Shown piece after piece: positions 20,585 through 29,280 of a stretch of DNA of 63,593 nucleotides. The translations under genes and the position numbers were made by a program. The stretch covers positions 1 to 63,593 of the forward strand of contig JAUXMY010000013.1 in assembly GCA_030683005.1 (NCBI GenBank), read 5' to 3'. Every line of letters starts with the position of its first letter. Within the stretch, counting starts at the first letter, position 1. Origin of the DNA: Caulobacter sp. Its GTDB lineage: Bacteria; Pseudomonadota; Alphaproteobacteria; Caulobacterales; Caulobacteraceae. The notes under the pieces are model-generated. The model made no database searches. It was given only the letters and a program-made list of their open reading frames with translations, and had not been told where the DNA came from.

Positions 20585-21080
20585 GCTGATCGACGGCCGC
20601 TACGAGACGGCGGACGACGTCTTCATAGATGTGGCCGACGAGGACGTCACGCCCGAGACCGGCGCGGTGATCCTGTCGCTGGCCCGGTTCCAGGCCGAGG
20701 GCGACGCCCTGATCTCCGCCGGCCGTCAGGTCGGGGTGAGGATCCAGTCGGACGAGGAGGTCGAGGCCCTGGCCTATGACCTGCCGCGCCTGGCGCTGGT
20801 CGCCTTGGTGTTCCCGAAGTACCGCGACGGCCGCGCCTACACCTCCGCCCGGCTGCTGCGCCAGCGGCTGGGCTTCACGGGCGAGGTGAGGGCGGTTGGA
20901 GATGTCCTGCGCGAGCAGGCCGGCTTCATGGTTCGCTGTGGTTTCGACAGTTTCACGCCCGCCGACGGCTCCACGCCGGCGGAGTGGGCGCACGCCGCCG
21001 GGCGGTTCCGGCACGTCTACCAGCGCGGGGCCGACGCGCGGGCGCCAGTCTTCGAGGAGCGCGCTTCCGATGGCCTTTGA
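20568..21080 (+). CDS. DUF934 protein of the sulfate assimilation operon
   Basis: Protein of 170 residues in the DUF934 family, which accompanies sulfite reductases of this type and is thought to take part in sulfite reduction, but has no demonstrated activity. Conserved strings include DLPRLALVALVFPKYRDGRA and YTSARLLRQRLGFTGEVRAVGDVLREQ (the latter continues with AGFMVRCGFDSF). It overlaps the sulfite reductase gene by 17 bases and the reductase gene downstream by 11, so expression is tightly coupled. Confidence 0.85.
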   Translation: MPTLIRLIDGRYETADDVFIDVADEDVTPETGAVILSLARFQAEGDALISAGRQVGVRIQSDEEVEALAYDLPRLALVALVFPKYRDGRAYTSARLLRQRLGFTGEVRAVGDVLREQAGFMVRCGFDSFTPADGSTPAEWAHAAGRFRHVYQRGADARAPVFEERASDGL

Positions 21081-21810
21081 TCAGCTTGATCGCCCCCATG
21101 GCACGAAGGCGGCCCGGCTCGACGCCGAGTTGCGCAGCGCCCACCCGCGCACGGTGATCGAGGCGGCATTCGCCGAGTTCGGCGACCGCCTGGCCCTGGT
21201 CTCCTCCTTCGGGGCGGAGTCGGCGGTGCTGCTGCATCTGTCCAGCCAGGTCAGCAAGGACATCCCGGTGCTGTTCCTCGATACCGGCATGCTGTTTGGC
21301 CAGACGCTGGACTACCGCAAGCAGCTGGCCGCGCGCCTTGGCCTGACCGACGTTCGCGACCTGCGCCCGACCTTCGCCGACATCGCCGTCCACGACCCCA
21401 AGTCGGACCTGTGGAAGACCGACACCGACGCCTGCTGCAACATCCGCAAGGTGATCCCGCTGGACAAGGCGCTGGGCGGCTTCGACGCCTGGCTGACCGG
21501 CCGCAAGCGCTTCCACGGCGGCGATCGCCTGCGGCTTTCGGTCGTCGAGGAGGCCGACCACCAGCTGAAGTTCAACCCGCTGGCCAACTGGACGAAGGAA
21601 GACCTCGACGCCTACGTCGCCGATCACGACCTGCCGACCCATCCGCTGGTCGCCCAGGGCTTTCCGTCGATCGGCTGCTGGCCCTGCACCAATCCGGTCG
21701 AGGAAGGTCAGGACGTCCGCGCCGGCCGCTGGGCGGGCCAGGACAAGACCGAGTGCGGCATCCACGTCGCCCGGGCCCCGACCCCGCCAAACGTCGGCGG
21801 CGGGATCTGA
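21070..21810 (+). CDS. cysH: Adenylyl-sulfate (APS) reductase, [4Fe-4S] type
   Basis: Assimilatory reductase of 246 residues making sulfite from activated sulfate. Cysteine pairs C122-C123 (TDACCNIRK) and C203/C206 (GCWPCTNP) are the ligand set of the [4Fe-4S]-bearing APS reductases rather than the cluster-free PAPS enzymes. Cys229 in the C-terminal ECGIH motif is the catalytic thiol. The ATP-pyrophosphatase-like SSFGAESAVLLHL loop binds the nucleotide. The start at 21070 is inside the end of the DUF934 gene. This is the last gene of the operon; sulfate adenylyltransferase is not in the window. Confidence 0.93.
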   Translation: MAFDQLDRPHGTKAARLDAELRSAHPRTVIEAAFAEFGDRLALVSSFGAESAVLLHLSSQVSKDIPVLFLDTGMLFGQTLDYRKQLAARLGLTDVRDLRPTFADIAVHDPKSDLWKTDTDACCNIRKVIPLDKALGGFDAWLTGRKRFHGGDRLRLSVVEEADHQLKFNPLANWTKEDLDAYVADHDLPTHPLVAQGFPSIGCWPCTNPVEEGQDVRAGRWAGQDKTECGIHVARAPTPPNVGGGI

Positions 21811-21830
21811 GCCTACCATTCCACAATACT

Positions 21831-21937
21831 CCGCTCACCCCGGCGAATGCCGGGGCCCAGTTGCGGGCGCCGGACTTCGGTCGGGATTCGAAGTGCTTAG
21901 GGTGAATCTGGGTCCCGGCATTCGCCGGGATGAGCGG
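21831..21937. repeat. Palindromic repeat family R2, copy 1
   Basis: Arms CCGCTCACCCCGGCGAATGC (21831-21850, continuing to 21860) and the complement ending at 21937 match at about 28 of 30 positions. The core CCCGGCGAA/TTCGCCGGG recurs at five other sites in the window. Lies between the convergent cysH and monooxygenase genes and may also terminate transcription. Confidence 0.8.
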
Positions 21938-21939
21938 CT

Positions 21940-22233
21940 CTAAATGGGGGGGATCTCGCAGATGTCAGGCCCTCTGGATCCCCCCGCCGCCAGCGCGCGC
22001 ACCTGACGCATGAAGGCGTTCGACTCCGGGACGGCGAAGTGCGCCTCCAGCGAGGGCCGATCCGCCCAGCGCTCGAAGAAGAAGATCCGCATCGGATTCT
22101 CCGTGTCGACGAAGGAGTCATGGCTCACGCACCCGGGCTCGGCGCGAGACCGTCGCGAGTGTTCGATGCAGAGGGCTATCAGGTCTTCGCGCGTGTCGGG
22201 CTTTGCGAGGATTTCGCCGGTGACGATGACCAC
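21940..22233 (-). CDS. Antibiotic biosynthesis monooxygenase (ABM) family protein
   Basis: Small dimeric alpha-beta barrel protein of 97 residues from the ABM superfamily (YgiN-like quinol monooxygenases). Visible are the opening strand MVIVTGEILAKP, the conserved SRAEPGCVSHDSF and FFFERWADRPSLEAHF with the characteristic E-x-W and H residues. It starts with GTG one base after the stop of the gene upstream. Substrate unknown; many members act on quinones or simply remove reactive aldehydes. Confidence 0.82.
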   Translation of the reverse strand: MVIVTGEILAKPDTREDLIALCIEHSRRSRAEPGCVSHDSFVDTENPMRIFFFERWADRPSLEAHFAVPESNAFMRQVRALAAGGSRGPDICEIPPI

Positions 22234-22234
22234 C

Positions 22235-22789
22235 TCAGCGCATCGCCACCTGGACGACCGGCTTGGGGCAGCCCTCGAAGGCGCCGACCCGCGATACGGT
22301 CACGGTCTTCAGGTTCAGCTTCATCAGCGGATTCATCGAGGCCCGGCTGTGACCGGTGAACAGGTCGATGCGGTTGCCTTTCACGGCGCCGCCGACGTCG
22401 GACGCATACCAGTAGCCGTCATGGACGCCACCATCGGGCATCGGCAGTCCGACGGTCTCCTTGATGTACAGGATGGTCCGGCGCGGGACGAGATTGCGGT
22501 CGGTGGCCGCCGTGCGCATCGCCACCGTCGGGCAGCCCAGCGAGTCACGGCCGCCCACGCCGGCGGCTCCGGTATGATACAGCGTCGCCTTCAGCATCCA
22601 GTCCGGCGCGAGGTCGCGCAGCGTGCGGAAAGCCCGGTCACCGGCGGACGGAGTCCGCTCGGCAGCCTGCTCCAGCGATGTCTGGATGAGATCCGCGATG
22701 GGATCGACGGGGTCGTTGGATCGGGCATTCGCGGCCGGGGTCAGCACCCCGATCGCAAGAGCCGCGAGGCATGGCAGGATGCGTTTCAA
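22235..22789 (-). CDS. Secreted 3D-domain protein
   Basis: Exported protein of 184 residues with signal peptide MKRILPCLAALAIGVLTPAANA and a C-terminal 3D domain: YWYASDVGGAVKGNRIDLF is the double-psi beta-barrel string with the aspartates shared with MltA lytic transglycosylases and Rpf-like proteins. A peptidoglycan-related role in the periplasm is therefore likely, though no complete MltA is present. Co-directional with and one base from the ABM gene. Confidence 0.72.
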   Translation of the reverse strand: MKRILPCLAALAIGVLTPAANARSNDPVDPIADLIQTSLEQAAERTPSAGDRAFRTLRDLAPDWMLKATLYHTGAAGVGGRDSLGCPTVAMRTAATDRNLVPRRTILYIKETVGLPMPDGGVHDGYWYASDVGGAVKGNRIDLFTGHSRASMNPLMKLNLKTVTVSRVGAFEGCPKPVVQVAMR

Positions 22790-22884
22790 ACGCGCCCTCC
22801 TGATTGTTTCTCGTCGTGGGGGCGGCTTCTACCCGCATCCGCCGCGTGTAACAACCCGGGGCGCTCAATCGGAAGGAGGGTCGC

Positions 22885-23472
22885 GTGACCTTGACGATCT
22901 ACGGCGACGGCAAGTCGGGCAATTGCCTCAAGGTCAAGTGGACGGCCGAAAAGCTAGGGATGCCATATCGTTGGCTGGAACTGGACGTGCTGCGCGCGCA
23001 GACCCGGACGCCGGACTTCCTGGCGCTGAATCCGGCCGGTCAGGTTCCGCTCGTGATCCTGCCGGATGGCCGGGCGCTGGCGCAGTCGAACGCCATCATC
23101 GTGCATCTGGCCGAAGGCTCGGTGCTGATTCCCGCCGATTCCTACGACCGGGCCAAGATGTTCGAATGGCTGTTCTGGGAGCAGTACAGCCATGAACCCT
23201 ACGTCGCCGTGGCCCGCTTCCAGATGGCCTACCTGGGCAAGCCGCGCGAGGCGCTCGATCCGAAGCTGGTCGAGCGGGGCCGGGCGGCGCTGCAGCGGTT
23301 GGAGGACGGCCTGGAGGAGACGGCATTCCTCGTCGGCGACAACGTCAGTCTCGCCGACGTCTCATTGGTCGCCTATACCCGGGTGGCGCATGAAGGCGGT
23401 TTCGATCTGACGGATTTTCCGCGGACGTTGGCCTGGGTTGCGCGCGTGGAGGCCGAGCTGGGCATCAGCTGA
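22885..23472 (+). CDS. Glutathione S-transferase family protein
   Basis: Protein of 195 residues with an N-terminal thioredoxin-like domain (MTLTIYGDGKSGNCLKVKW; NPAGQVPLVILPDGRALAQS with the cis-proline and glutathione-binding SN) and an all-helical C-terminal domain (FLVGDNVSLADVSLVAYTRV, the N-capping box). Starts with GTG after a strong GGAAGGAGG site. Cytoplasmic conjugation or thiol-transfer; substrate unknown. Confidence 0.9.
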   Translation: MTLTIYGDGKSGNCLKVKWTAEKLGMPYRWLELDVLRAQTRTPDFLALNPAGQVPLVILPDGRALAQSNAIIVHLAEGSVLIPADSYDRAKMFEWLFWEQYSHEPYVAVARFQMAYLGKPREALDPKLVERGRAALQRLEDGLEETAFLVGDNVSLADVSLVAYTRVAHEGGFDLTDFPRTLAWVARVEAELGIS

Positions 23473-23496
23473 CGGCCTTGTTGCTGGAGATCGTCG

Positions 23497-24510
23497 ATGC
23501 GTCCTGCCGTCCGTCTGTCCGCCGTGGTTCTCGCCGCGGGCCTGCTGCTTTCGCCGACCGCGGCCTCGACCTGGGGCGCGGCCGGACACCGGATGATCGG
23601 CGTTCTGGCGGTGCAGGCCCTGCCCGAGGAGGTGCCCGCCTTCGTGCGTGGCCCGAAGGCGGCCGAAGAGATGGGCGAGCTGGCCCGCGAGCCGGACCGT
23701 TCCAAGGGCTCGGGCCGCATCCACGGCACCAACCGCGACGCGGCGCACTTCGTCGATATCGATGACGAGGGCAAGGTCCTGGGCGGACCACTGTTCACCG
23801 ACCTGCAGCCGACCCGGGCGGACTACGAAAAGGCGCTGCAGGCCGCGAGCACGGACAGCTGGAAGGCCGGCTATCTGCAGTATGCGGTAATCGACGGCTA
23901 TCAGCAGCTGGTCCGGGACTTCGGCTACTGGCGTGTCGCCAGCGCCGCCGAGAAGACCGCCAGGGGCGCGCGGAAGGCCTGGTACAAGCGCGATCGGATC
24001 CGCCGCGAGAAGCTGCTGTTCGCCAACCTCGGCAACCTCGCCCATTACGTCGGCGACGGCAGCCAGCCGCTGCACACCTCGGTCCACTACAATGGCTGGT
24101 CGATCCAGCCCAACCCGCAGGGCTTTACGGTCGAGAAGATCCACGGCCCGTTCGAAGGCGACTTCGTGAAGGGCGCCGTCACACCCGACATGGCCCGCGC
24201 GGCCATGGTTCCGTTCGCCGACTGCAAGTGTCCGATCGAGAAGCGGGTTCTGGGCTACATCGGGCGCACCAACACCTTCGTCGTCCCGCTGTACCGCATG
24301 TGGGGCGAGGGCGCGTTCCGTCCCGGGCAGGCCAAGGGCGCGGAGTTCGCGGCCGAGCGGTTCGGCGCCGGCGCTTCCGAGCTGCGCGATATGATCGTCC
24401 TGGCCTGGCGCGACAGCGCCAACACCAAGGTCGGCTGGCCGGTGATCAGCGTCGCTGATGTAGAGGCCGGCAAGGTCGACCCCTACGAGTCGCTGCTCGG
24501 CGTCGACTGA
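23497..24510 (+). CDS. S1/P1 nuclease family secreted protein
   Basis: Secreted zinc-dependent nuclease of the S1/P1 family, 337 residues. The signal peptide ends at AAST, leaving tryptophan as mature residue 1 in WGAAGHRMIG; in the family this N-terminal Trp, the following His, an Asp (HFVDIDDEG), and NLAHYVGDGSQPLHTSVHYNG (cut here to two pieces: NLAHYVGDGSQPLH and TSVHYNGW) bind three zinc ions. Likely function is degrading extracellular single-stranded nucleic acid for phosphate or nucleosides. Its stop overlaps the NUDIX gene start. Confidence 0.85.
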   Translation: MRPAVRLSAVVLAAGLLLSPTAASTWGAAGHRMIGVLAVQALPEEVPAFVRGPKAAEEMGELAREPDRSKGSGRIHGTNRDAAHFVDIDDEGKVLGGPLFTDLQPTRADYEKALQAASTDSWKAGYLQYAVIDGYQQLVRDFGYWRVASAAEKTARGARKAWYKRDRIRREKLLFANLGNLAHYVGDGSQPLHTSVHYNGWSIQPNPQGFTVEKIHGPFEGDFVKGAVTPDMARAAMVPFADCKCPIEKRVLGYIGRTNTFVVPLYRMWGEGAFRPGQAKGAEFAAERFGAGASELRDMIVLAWRDSANTKVGWPVISVADVEAGKVDPYESLLGVD

Positions 24511-24959
24511 TGCTGCAGTTCGGCGCCCCGACGGCGGGGAAGACCCATACGCCCAGGCCCGCCGCCTTCGGGATCGCGGAGCGGGACGGGAAGATCGCGC
24601 TGGTCCGCATTCGCCCCGCCGCCGGCGGCGACTGGCTGGACCTTCCCGGCGGCGCGGTCGACCCGGGCGAGGACGAAATCGCCGCCCTGATCCGCGAGTT
24701 CGGCGAGGAGACCGGGCTGGTCATCGCCGTTGGCGAGCCGGTCACGGCCTTCGCCCAGTACTTCGAGAAATCTGACGGCCAGGCGGTGAACAACCAGGGG
24801 CACGCCTATGTCGTGACGGTCGAGGCGGCGCAGGCCGCGCTGAAGATCGAGGACGACCACACGCTGGTCTGGGTTGATCCGGCCGACGCGGTGCGCACAC
24901 TGCGCCATGACGGTCACGCCTGGGCGGTGGCCAAGTGGATGAGGGAGCGGGGGCAATGA
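24510..24959 (+). CDS. NUDIX hydrolase
   Basis: Cytoplasmic pyrophosphohydrolase of 149 residues. The Nudix box is intact: GGAVDPGEDEIAALIREF and EETGL fit G-x5-E-x7-RE-x2-EE-x-G. Overlaps the upstream nuclease gene by one base (TGATG) and the downstream methyltransferase gene by four (ATGA), so the three genes form a coupled operon. Substrate unknown. Confidence 0.9.
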   Translation: MLQFGAPTAGKTHTPRPAAFGIAERDGKIALVRIRPAAGGDWLDLPGGAVDPGEDEIAALIREFGEETGLVIAVGEPVTAFAQYFEKSDGQAVNNQGHAYVVTVEAAQAALKIEDDHTLVWVDPADAVRTLRHDGHAWAVAKWMRERGQ

Positions 24960-25579
24960 CCAACTTCTGGGATCGGCACATCATGCCGCGGCTGATCGGC
25001 TGCGCCTGCGCGAGCAAGCCGATCATGAAGCAGCGCGAGAAGGTCGTCCCCAAAGCTGCCGGCAAGGTGCTGGAGCTGGGCATCGGCGGCGGTCTGAACC
25101 TGCGCTACTACGATCCGGCCAGGGTCGAGAGCGTCTCCGGGGTCGACCCTTCCGACGAGCTGCGAGAGCGAGCCCTGGCCGCGCCGAGGCCGGACGACCT
25201 GAAGGTCGAGATCCGCAAGGGGATCGCCGAGGACCTGCCGTTCGAGTCCGGCAGCTTCGACTGCGTGGTCTGCACCTTCACCCTCTGTTCGGTGCAGTCG
25301 CCGCAGAAGGCGCTGGCCGAGGCCAGGCGGGTGCTCAAGCCCGGCGGCCGATTCCTCTACGCGGAGCATGGCCTGGCGCCCGACGCCGGCGTGGCGGCCT
25401 GGCAGCGGCGCATTGAGCCGGCCTGGAAGGCCATCGCCGGCGGCTGTCATCTGACCCGGCCGATCACCGACGCCATCGCCGCGGCGGGCTTCGGCATCGA
25501 CCGGTCCGACCGCATGTACCTGCCCGGAACCCCGCGCATCCTTGGCTGGAGCGAGTGGGGTGAGGCGCGCGCCGCCTGA
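24956..25579 (+). CDS. Class I SAM-dependent methyltransferase
   Basis: Protein of 207 residues with the Rossmann-like SAM fold: motif I VLELGIGGGLNLRYY, the acidic end of strand 2 in VDPSDELRERAL, and EDLPFESGSFDCVVCTFTLC as motifs II-III. A phosphatidylethanolamine N-methyltransferase-like or generic small-molecule methyltransferase is possible; the N-terminal MTNFWDRHIMPRLIGCACA suggests membrane contact. The start at 24956 overlaps the Nudix stop. Confidence 0.87.
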   Translation: MTNFWDRHIMPRLIGCACASKPIMKQREKVVPKAAGKVLELGIGGGLNLRYYDPARVESVSGVDPSDELRERALAAPRPDDLKVEIRKGIAEDLPFESGSFDCVVCTFTLCSVQSPQKALAEARRVLKPGGRFLYAEHGLAPDAGVAAWQRRIEPAWKAIAGGCHLTRPITDAIAAAGFGIDRSDRMYLPGTPRILGWSEWGEARAA

Positions 25580-25677
25580 CCGGGCGAGGCGGGCTTGAAC
25601 ATCGTTGGTTGACGGTCGACGACCACCCGCCTCAAATGCCCTGCCCGCTTCGGGGGACGGCCAGATACGGCAAGGGC

Positions 25678-26559
25678 ATGGAAGACGACTCCGCCGTGAT
25701 CGAACAGTTTCGCGCCGCCGTGGATCGACGGCTTGCGGACCTGTTACCTGACCGCACCGCCCGTCCGGCCCGCCTGGCCGAGGCGGCGCGCTATGCCGTG
25801 CTGTCGCCGGGAAAACGGTTCCGGCCTATGCTGACGCTGCTGACCGCCCGGGAGTTCGGCGCCGAGCCCCTGACGGCCCTCGACGCGGCCTGCGCCTTCG
25901 AGATGGTGCACGCCGCCTCGCTGATCCTTGACGACCTGCCGTCCATGGACGACGCCGCCCTGCGCCGGGGGCGCGCCACGACCCACCGCGAGTTCGATGA
26001 GGCGACGGCCATCCTGGCGGCGGTCGGCCTGCTCAATCAGGCCTTCGGGGTCATCGCCGCGGACGAGCGGCTGACGGACGCCGCGCGCGCGGCGCTGCTC
26101 CGCCGCCTGTCCGACTCGGTCGGCTTCGAGGGGCTGGTGTCGGGCCAGGCGCTCGACCTGAATGATCGTGATCATGTCCGGACGCCGGACGACATCGACC
26201 TCCTCAACCATCGCAAGACCGGGGTCCTGATGGTCGCCGCCGCCGAGGCGGGAGCCCTGATCGCCGGCGCGCCGCCCGCCTCGGTCGACGCCGTGGGCGA
26301 GTTCGCGCGGCGGCTGGGTCTGGCCTTCCAGATTCAGGACGACCTCATCGACGCCGCCGTCATCGCCGAAAGCGGCAAGGACCTCGGCAAGGACGCCGCC
26401 ATGACGACCCTGGTGACCGCGCTGGGGCCGCAGGAGGCCGCCGCCGCCGTCGGCGCCCATCTGGCCGCCGCCGGGGCCGCGCTCTCGGAGGCCGGGGCCA
26501 CCGGCCTGCTGGCGCGCTACGCCTTCGGCCTGTTCGAGGCCCGGAAAGCCGCCGCGTGA
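25678..26559 (+). CDS. crtE: Geranylgeranyl diphosphate synthase (polyprenyl synthetase)
   Basis: Builds the C20 precursor of carotenoids from isopentenyl and allylic diphosphates. The 293-residue protein has the first aspartate-rich motif LILDDLPSMDDAALRRG and the second FQIQDDLIDA, plus KRFRPMLTLL near the N-terminus. The start at 25678 gives the family length; an earlier ATG at 25636 is possible. It heads an operon with an ABC exporter and crtZ, and the matching crtYIB genes are a few kilobases away, which fixes the carotenoid role over quinone side-chain synthesis. Confidence 0.9.
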   Translation: MEDDSAVIEQFRAAVDRRLADLLPDRTARPARLAEAARYAVLSPGKRFRPMLTLLTAREFGAEPLTALDAACAFEMVHAASLILDDLPSMDDAALRRGRATTHREFDEATAILAAVGLLNQAFGVIAADERLTDAARAALLRRLSDSVGFEGLVSGQALDLNDRDHVRTPDDIDLLNHRKTGVLMVAAAEAGALIAGAPPASVDAVGEFARRLGLAFQIQDDLIDAAVIAESGKDLGKDAAMTTLVTALGPQEAAAAVGAHLAAAGAALSEAGATGLLARYAFGLFEARKAAA

Positions 26560-27497
26560 CCGACAGACCTATCCTCAACGTCTGGCGCGCCGAGCACCAG
26601 TACGGCCCCCGCAAGGTCCTGCGCGGCATCGACCTGGCCTTGAGGCCCGGCGAGATCTACGCGCTGCTGGGCCCCAACGGCGCCGGCAAGTCGACGCTGG
26701 TCGGCGCCATCTGCGGGCGGTTGAAGCTGTCGGGGGGCGAGATCGCCATCAATGGCGAGGATCCGTTCACCACGGCCTCGGCCCGTGCGTCGCTGGGCCT
26801 GGTGCCGCAGGAGATCGCACTGTACGGCCACCTGACCGTGCGCGAGAACCTGGAGACCTTCGGCCGCCTCGCCGGGGTCAAGGGCAAGGGTCTGCGAGAG
26901 GCGGTGCAGCGCGCGTTGCTGCTGACACGGACCGTCGACCGCGAGCATGTGCCGGTGAAGCAACTGTCGGGCGGCTACAAGCGCCGGGTGAACATCGGGG
27001 CGGCGATCATGCATCGGCCCGCCTTGTTGATCCTCGACGAGCCGACGGTCGGCGTGGACCAGGACGCCCGCGAAGCGCTCGACACGGTAATCCGGAATCT
27101 GCGCGACACCGGCGTTTCGGTGCTGATCGTCACCCATGACCTGGAGCAGGCCGGCGGCCTGGCCGATCGCGTCGGCTTCCTGCGCGAGGGCCGCAAGATC
27201 ATGGAGGGCTCGCCGCGCGCGCTGATCGAGCAGGCGTTCGGGGAAGAAATGGAGATCATGGTCCACCTCACCCTCGAGCCGGACAGCGCCGGCGAAATCC
27301 TGATGGCCGGCGAGGGGCTGGAGCGGGTGGGCCGGACCAGCGTCTGGAGCAAGCTCGACCCCGGCGGCTACGCCACGGCCGGCCGGCTCGACAAGCGTCT
27401 GCGCAAGGCCGGCCTTGATCCGCGCGAAATCCGGGTGCGGCAGCCATCCCTGCAGAACCTGTTCGCCCTGGTCGCCGACTGGAGCCGGGCCGCATGA
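26556..27497 (+). CDS. ABC transporter ATP-binding protein (ABC-2 type)
   Basis: ATPase of 313 residues: Walker A GPNGAGKST, Q-loop VPQEIALYG, signature LSGGYKRRV, Walker B LLILDEPTVGVD and the switch His in VTHDLEQ. The C-terminal 80 residues resemble the extension of DrrA/ABC-2 drug-export ATPases. It starts GTG overlapping the crtE stop by four bases, and overlaps the permease gene by four, so it is co-translated with a carotenoid gene. Substrate unknown. Confidence 0.92.
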   Translation: MTDRPILNVWRAEHQYGPRKVLRGIDLALRPGEIYALLGPNGAGKSTLVGAICGRLKLSGGEIAINGEDPFTTASARASLGLVPQEIALYGHLTVRENLETFGRLAGVKGKGLREAVQRALLLTRTVDREHVPVKQLSGGYKRRVNIGAAIMHRPALLILDEPTVGVDQDAREALDTVIRNLRDTGVSVLIVTHDLEQAGGLADRVGFLREGRKIMEGSPRALIEQAFGEEMEIMVHLTLEPDSAGEILMAGEGLERVGRTSVWSKLDPGGYATAGRLDKRLRKAGLDPREIRVRQPSLQNLFALVADWSRAA

Positions 27498-28681
27498 CCT
27501 TTGCGATGTTCCGCGTCATGGCCCTGGAGCTGTGGCGCGACCGCGGCGCGCTGGTGATGACCTTCCTGCTGCCGCCGCTGGTGTTCCTGATCTTCGCGGC
27601 CGTCTTCTCCGGCGCCACCGGCGAGGACATCAAGCTCAAGCTCGCGGTGGCCGACGAGGCCCGGACGGTTGATTCCGGACGCCTGCTGTCGGCCCTTGTC
27701 GCGGACGCCGACCTGCGGGCTGACGACGTTGGCAGCGGAGAGGCGGTCAGACGCCTTGTACGCTCCGGCCGCGCCGACGCCGGGCTGATCATCCGCGCCG
27801 ATCCCGGACTGGAGACCCGGCCGGTGCTGATCGTCTCCGACCCGAGCCGCGCCGTCGCCGCTCCGCTGACCATGGCCCGGGTGCAGCAGGCCATGGGCCG
27901 CGCCATGCCCGACGTCCTGGTGGCGCGCACCCTGGCCGAGACCGCGCCGGCCTTCGGCGGCCTGACCCCGGCTCAGCAGGCCGTCGCCGGCCGGACGATG
28001 GATGCGCTGGCCAAAGCGCCGCCCGCCGCCGAAAGCGAGACCGGTCTCTTCGCGCGCGAGGACATCACCGGCGCCAAGAAGGGCGGCGGCACCATCGCCT
28101 ACTACGCCGGCGCGGTGACCATCCTGTTCGCCCTGTTCTCGGCCATGCAGGGCGCGCTCAGCCTGATCGACGAGCGGCGGTCCGGCGTCGCTGACCGCAT
28201 CCTGGCCGGCGCCGCCGGCATGGGGCCGGTCATCAACGGCAAGTTCGCCTTCCTGCTGGGCCAGGGCCTGCTGCAGGCGATCGCGATCTTCGCCACCGCC
28301 CAGGTCATCTACCGGGTGCCGGTCCTGGCGCACCTGCCGATGTGGCTGGTCACGACCCTGCTGGTGTCGGCCTGCGCGGCGGGCCTGGCCATGGCCATCG
28401 TCACCTTCTGCAAGACCCGCGACCAGGCGCAGATGCTGTCGACCTTCGTGATCCTGATCCTGGCGGCGGTCGGCGGCAGCATGGTGCCGCGTTTCCTGAT
28501 GCCGCCGTGGCTGCAGACCCTCGGCTGGGGAACGCCACACGCCTGGGCCATCGAGGCCTATCAGGCGATCCTCTGGCGCGACGGCGGCATCGGATCGGTG
28601 TATATGGCCTGGATCGTACTGGGCGGCGTCGGCGCCGCCGGACTGTTCCTCGCCCATCTCGCGGCGAGACGCATTCGCTAG
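27494..28681 (+). CDS. ABC-2 type transporter permease
   Basis: Permease of 395 residues: one N-terminal membrane helix (ALVMTFLLPPLVFLIFAAVF), a long extracytoplasmic region of about 160 residues, then five helices at the C-terminus, the YhhJ/ABC-2 layout. Features include AGAVTILFALFSAMQGALSL and the final LGGVGAAGLFLAHLAARR. Encoded between crtE/ATPase and crtZ, so export or membrane placement of a carotenoid, or of an unrelated compound, is an open question. Confidence 0.88.
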   Translation: MTFAMFRVMALELWRDRGALVMTFLLPPLVFLIFAAVFSGATGEDIKLKLAVADEARTVDSGRLLSALVADADLRADDVGSGEAVRRLVRSGRADAGLIIRADPGLETRPVLIVSDPSRAVAAPLTMARVQQAMGRAMPDVLVARTLAETAPAFGGLTPAQQAVAGRTMDALAKAPPAAESETGLFAREDITGAKKGGGTIAYYAGAVTILFALFSAMQGALSLIDERRSGVADRILAGAAGMGPVINGKFAFLLGQGLLQAIAIFATAQVIYRVPVLAHLPMWLVTTLLVSACAAGLAMAIVTFCKTRDQAQMLSTFVILILAAVGGSMVPRFLMPPWLQTLGWGTPHAWAIEAYQAILWRDGGIGSVYMAWIVLGGVGAAGLFLAHLAARRIR

Positions 28682-28690
28682 AAGGCGGTT

Positions 28691-29167
28691 ATGTTCGACG
28701 TCATCATCTTCGCGGGTTTGATACTGGCCGCGTTCGCCTTCATGGAAGGCTTCGCCTGGTTCACCCATCGGTACGTCATGCACGGGTTCATGTGGGTCTG
28801 GCACAAGAGCCACCACGAGCCGCGCGAGGGCGCCTTCGAGCTCAACGACCTGTTCGCCGTGGTCTTCGCGGCGCCGGCCATCGTCGCCGTCTGGCTGGGG
28901 GTCAACACGTCGCTGACCTTCATGCTGCCGATCGGCATCGGCATCACCGCCTATGGCGCGGTCTACTTCCTGTTCCACGACGGCCTGGTGCATCGCCGCT
29001 GGCCGATGCCCAAGGCGCGGTCCGCCTACTGGAAGCGCCTGATCCAGGCCCACCGCTTCCATCATGCCGTCAACACCAGGGACGGCTGCGTCTCCTACGG
29101 CTTCCTGATGGCGCCGCCGGTGCGGAAGCTGAAGGAACAGCTGAAGGCGCGGGGCGTGGAGGCGTAA
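28691..29167 (+). CDS. crtZ: Beta-carotene hydroxylase
   Basis: Di-iron membrane hydroxylase adding 3-hydroxyls to beta-ionone rings (beta-carotene to zeaxanthin). The 158-residue protein has all histidine clusters of the family: HRYVMH, HKSHH, HDGLVHRRW and HRFHHA, set between hydrophobic segments. Lies 9 bp downstream of the ABC permease and convergent with crtB. Confidence 0.93.
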   Translation: MFDVIIFAGLILAAFAFMEGFAWFTHRYVMHGFMWVWHKSHHEPREGAFELNDLFAVVFAAPAIVAVWLGVNTSLTFMLPIGIGITAYGAVYFLFHDGLVHRRWPMPKARSAYWKRLIQAHRFHHAVNTRDGCVSYGFLMAPPVRKLKEQLKARGVEA

Positions 29168-29179
29168 GGCTGACACCCA

Positions 29180-29275
29180 TTGCGTGGTTCGACACGGGCT
29201 GCGCGCTGCTCGCCAGGACTCGAAAAACCCAGTCATCCTGAGCAGGCCCGAAGGGCCGTGTCGAAGGACGCAAGG
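29180..29275. repeat. Palindromic repeat family R1, copy 2 (crtZ-crtB terminator position)
   Basis: Shorter R1 copy in the opposite orientation: arms TTGCGTGGTTCGACACGG and CCGTGTCGAAGGACGCAAGG, inner part CGCCAGGACT/AGTCATCCTGAGCAGG. Fills the whole gap between the convergent crtZ and crtB stops, so it probably ends both transcripts. Confidence 0.75.
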
Positions 29276-29280
29276 CCTCT

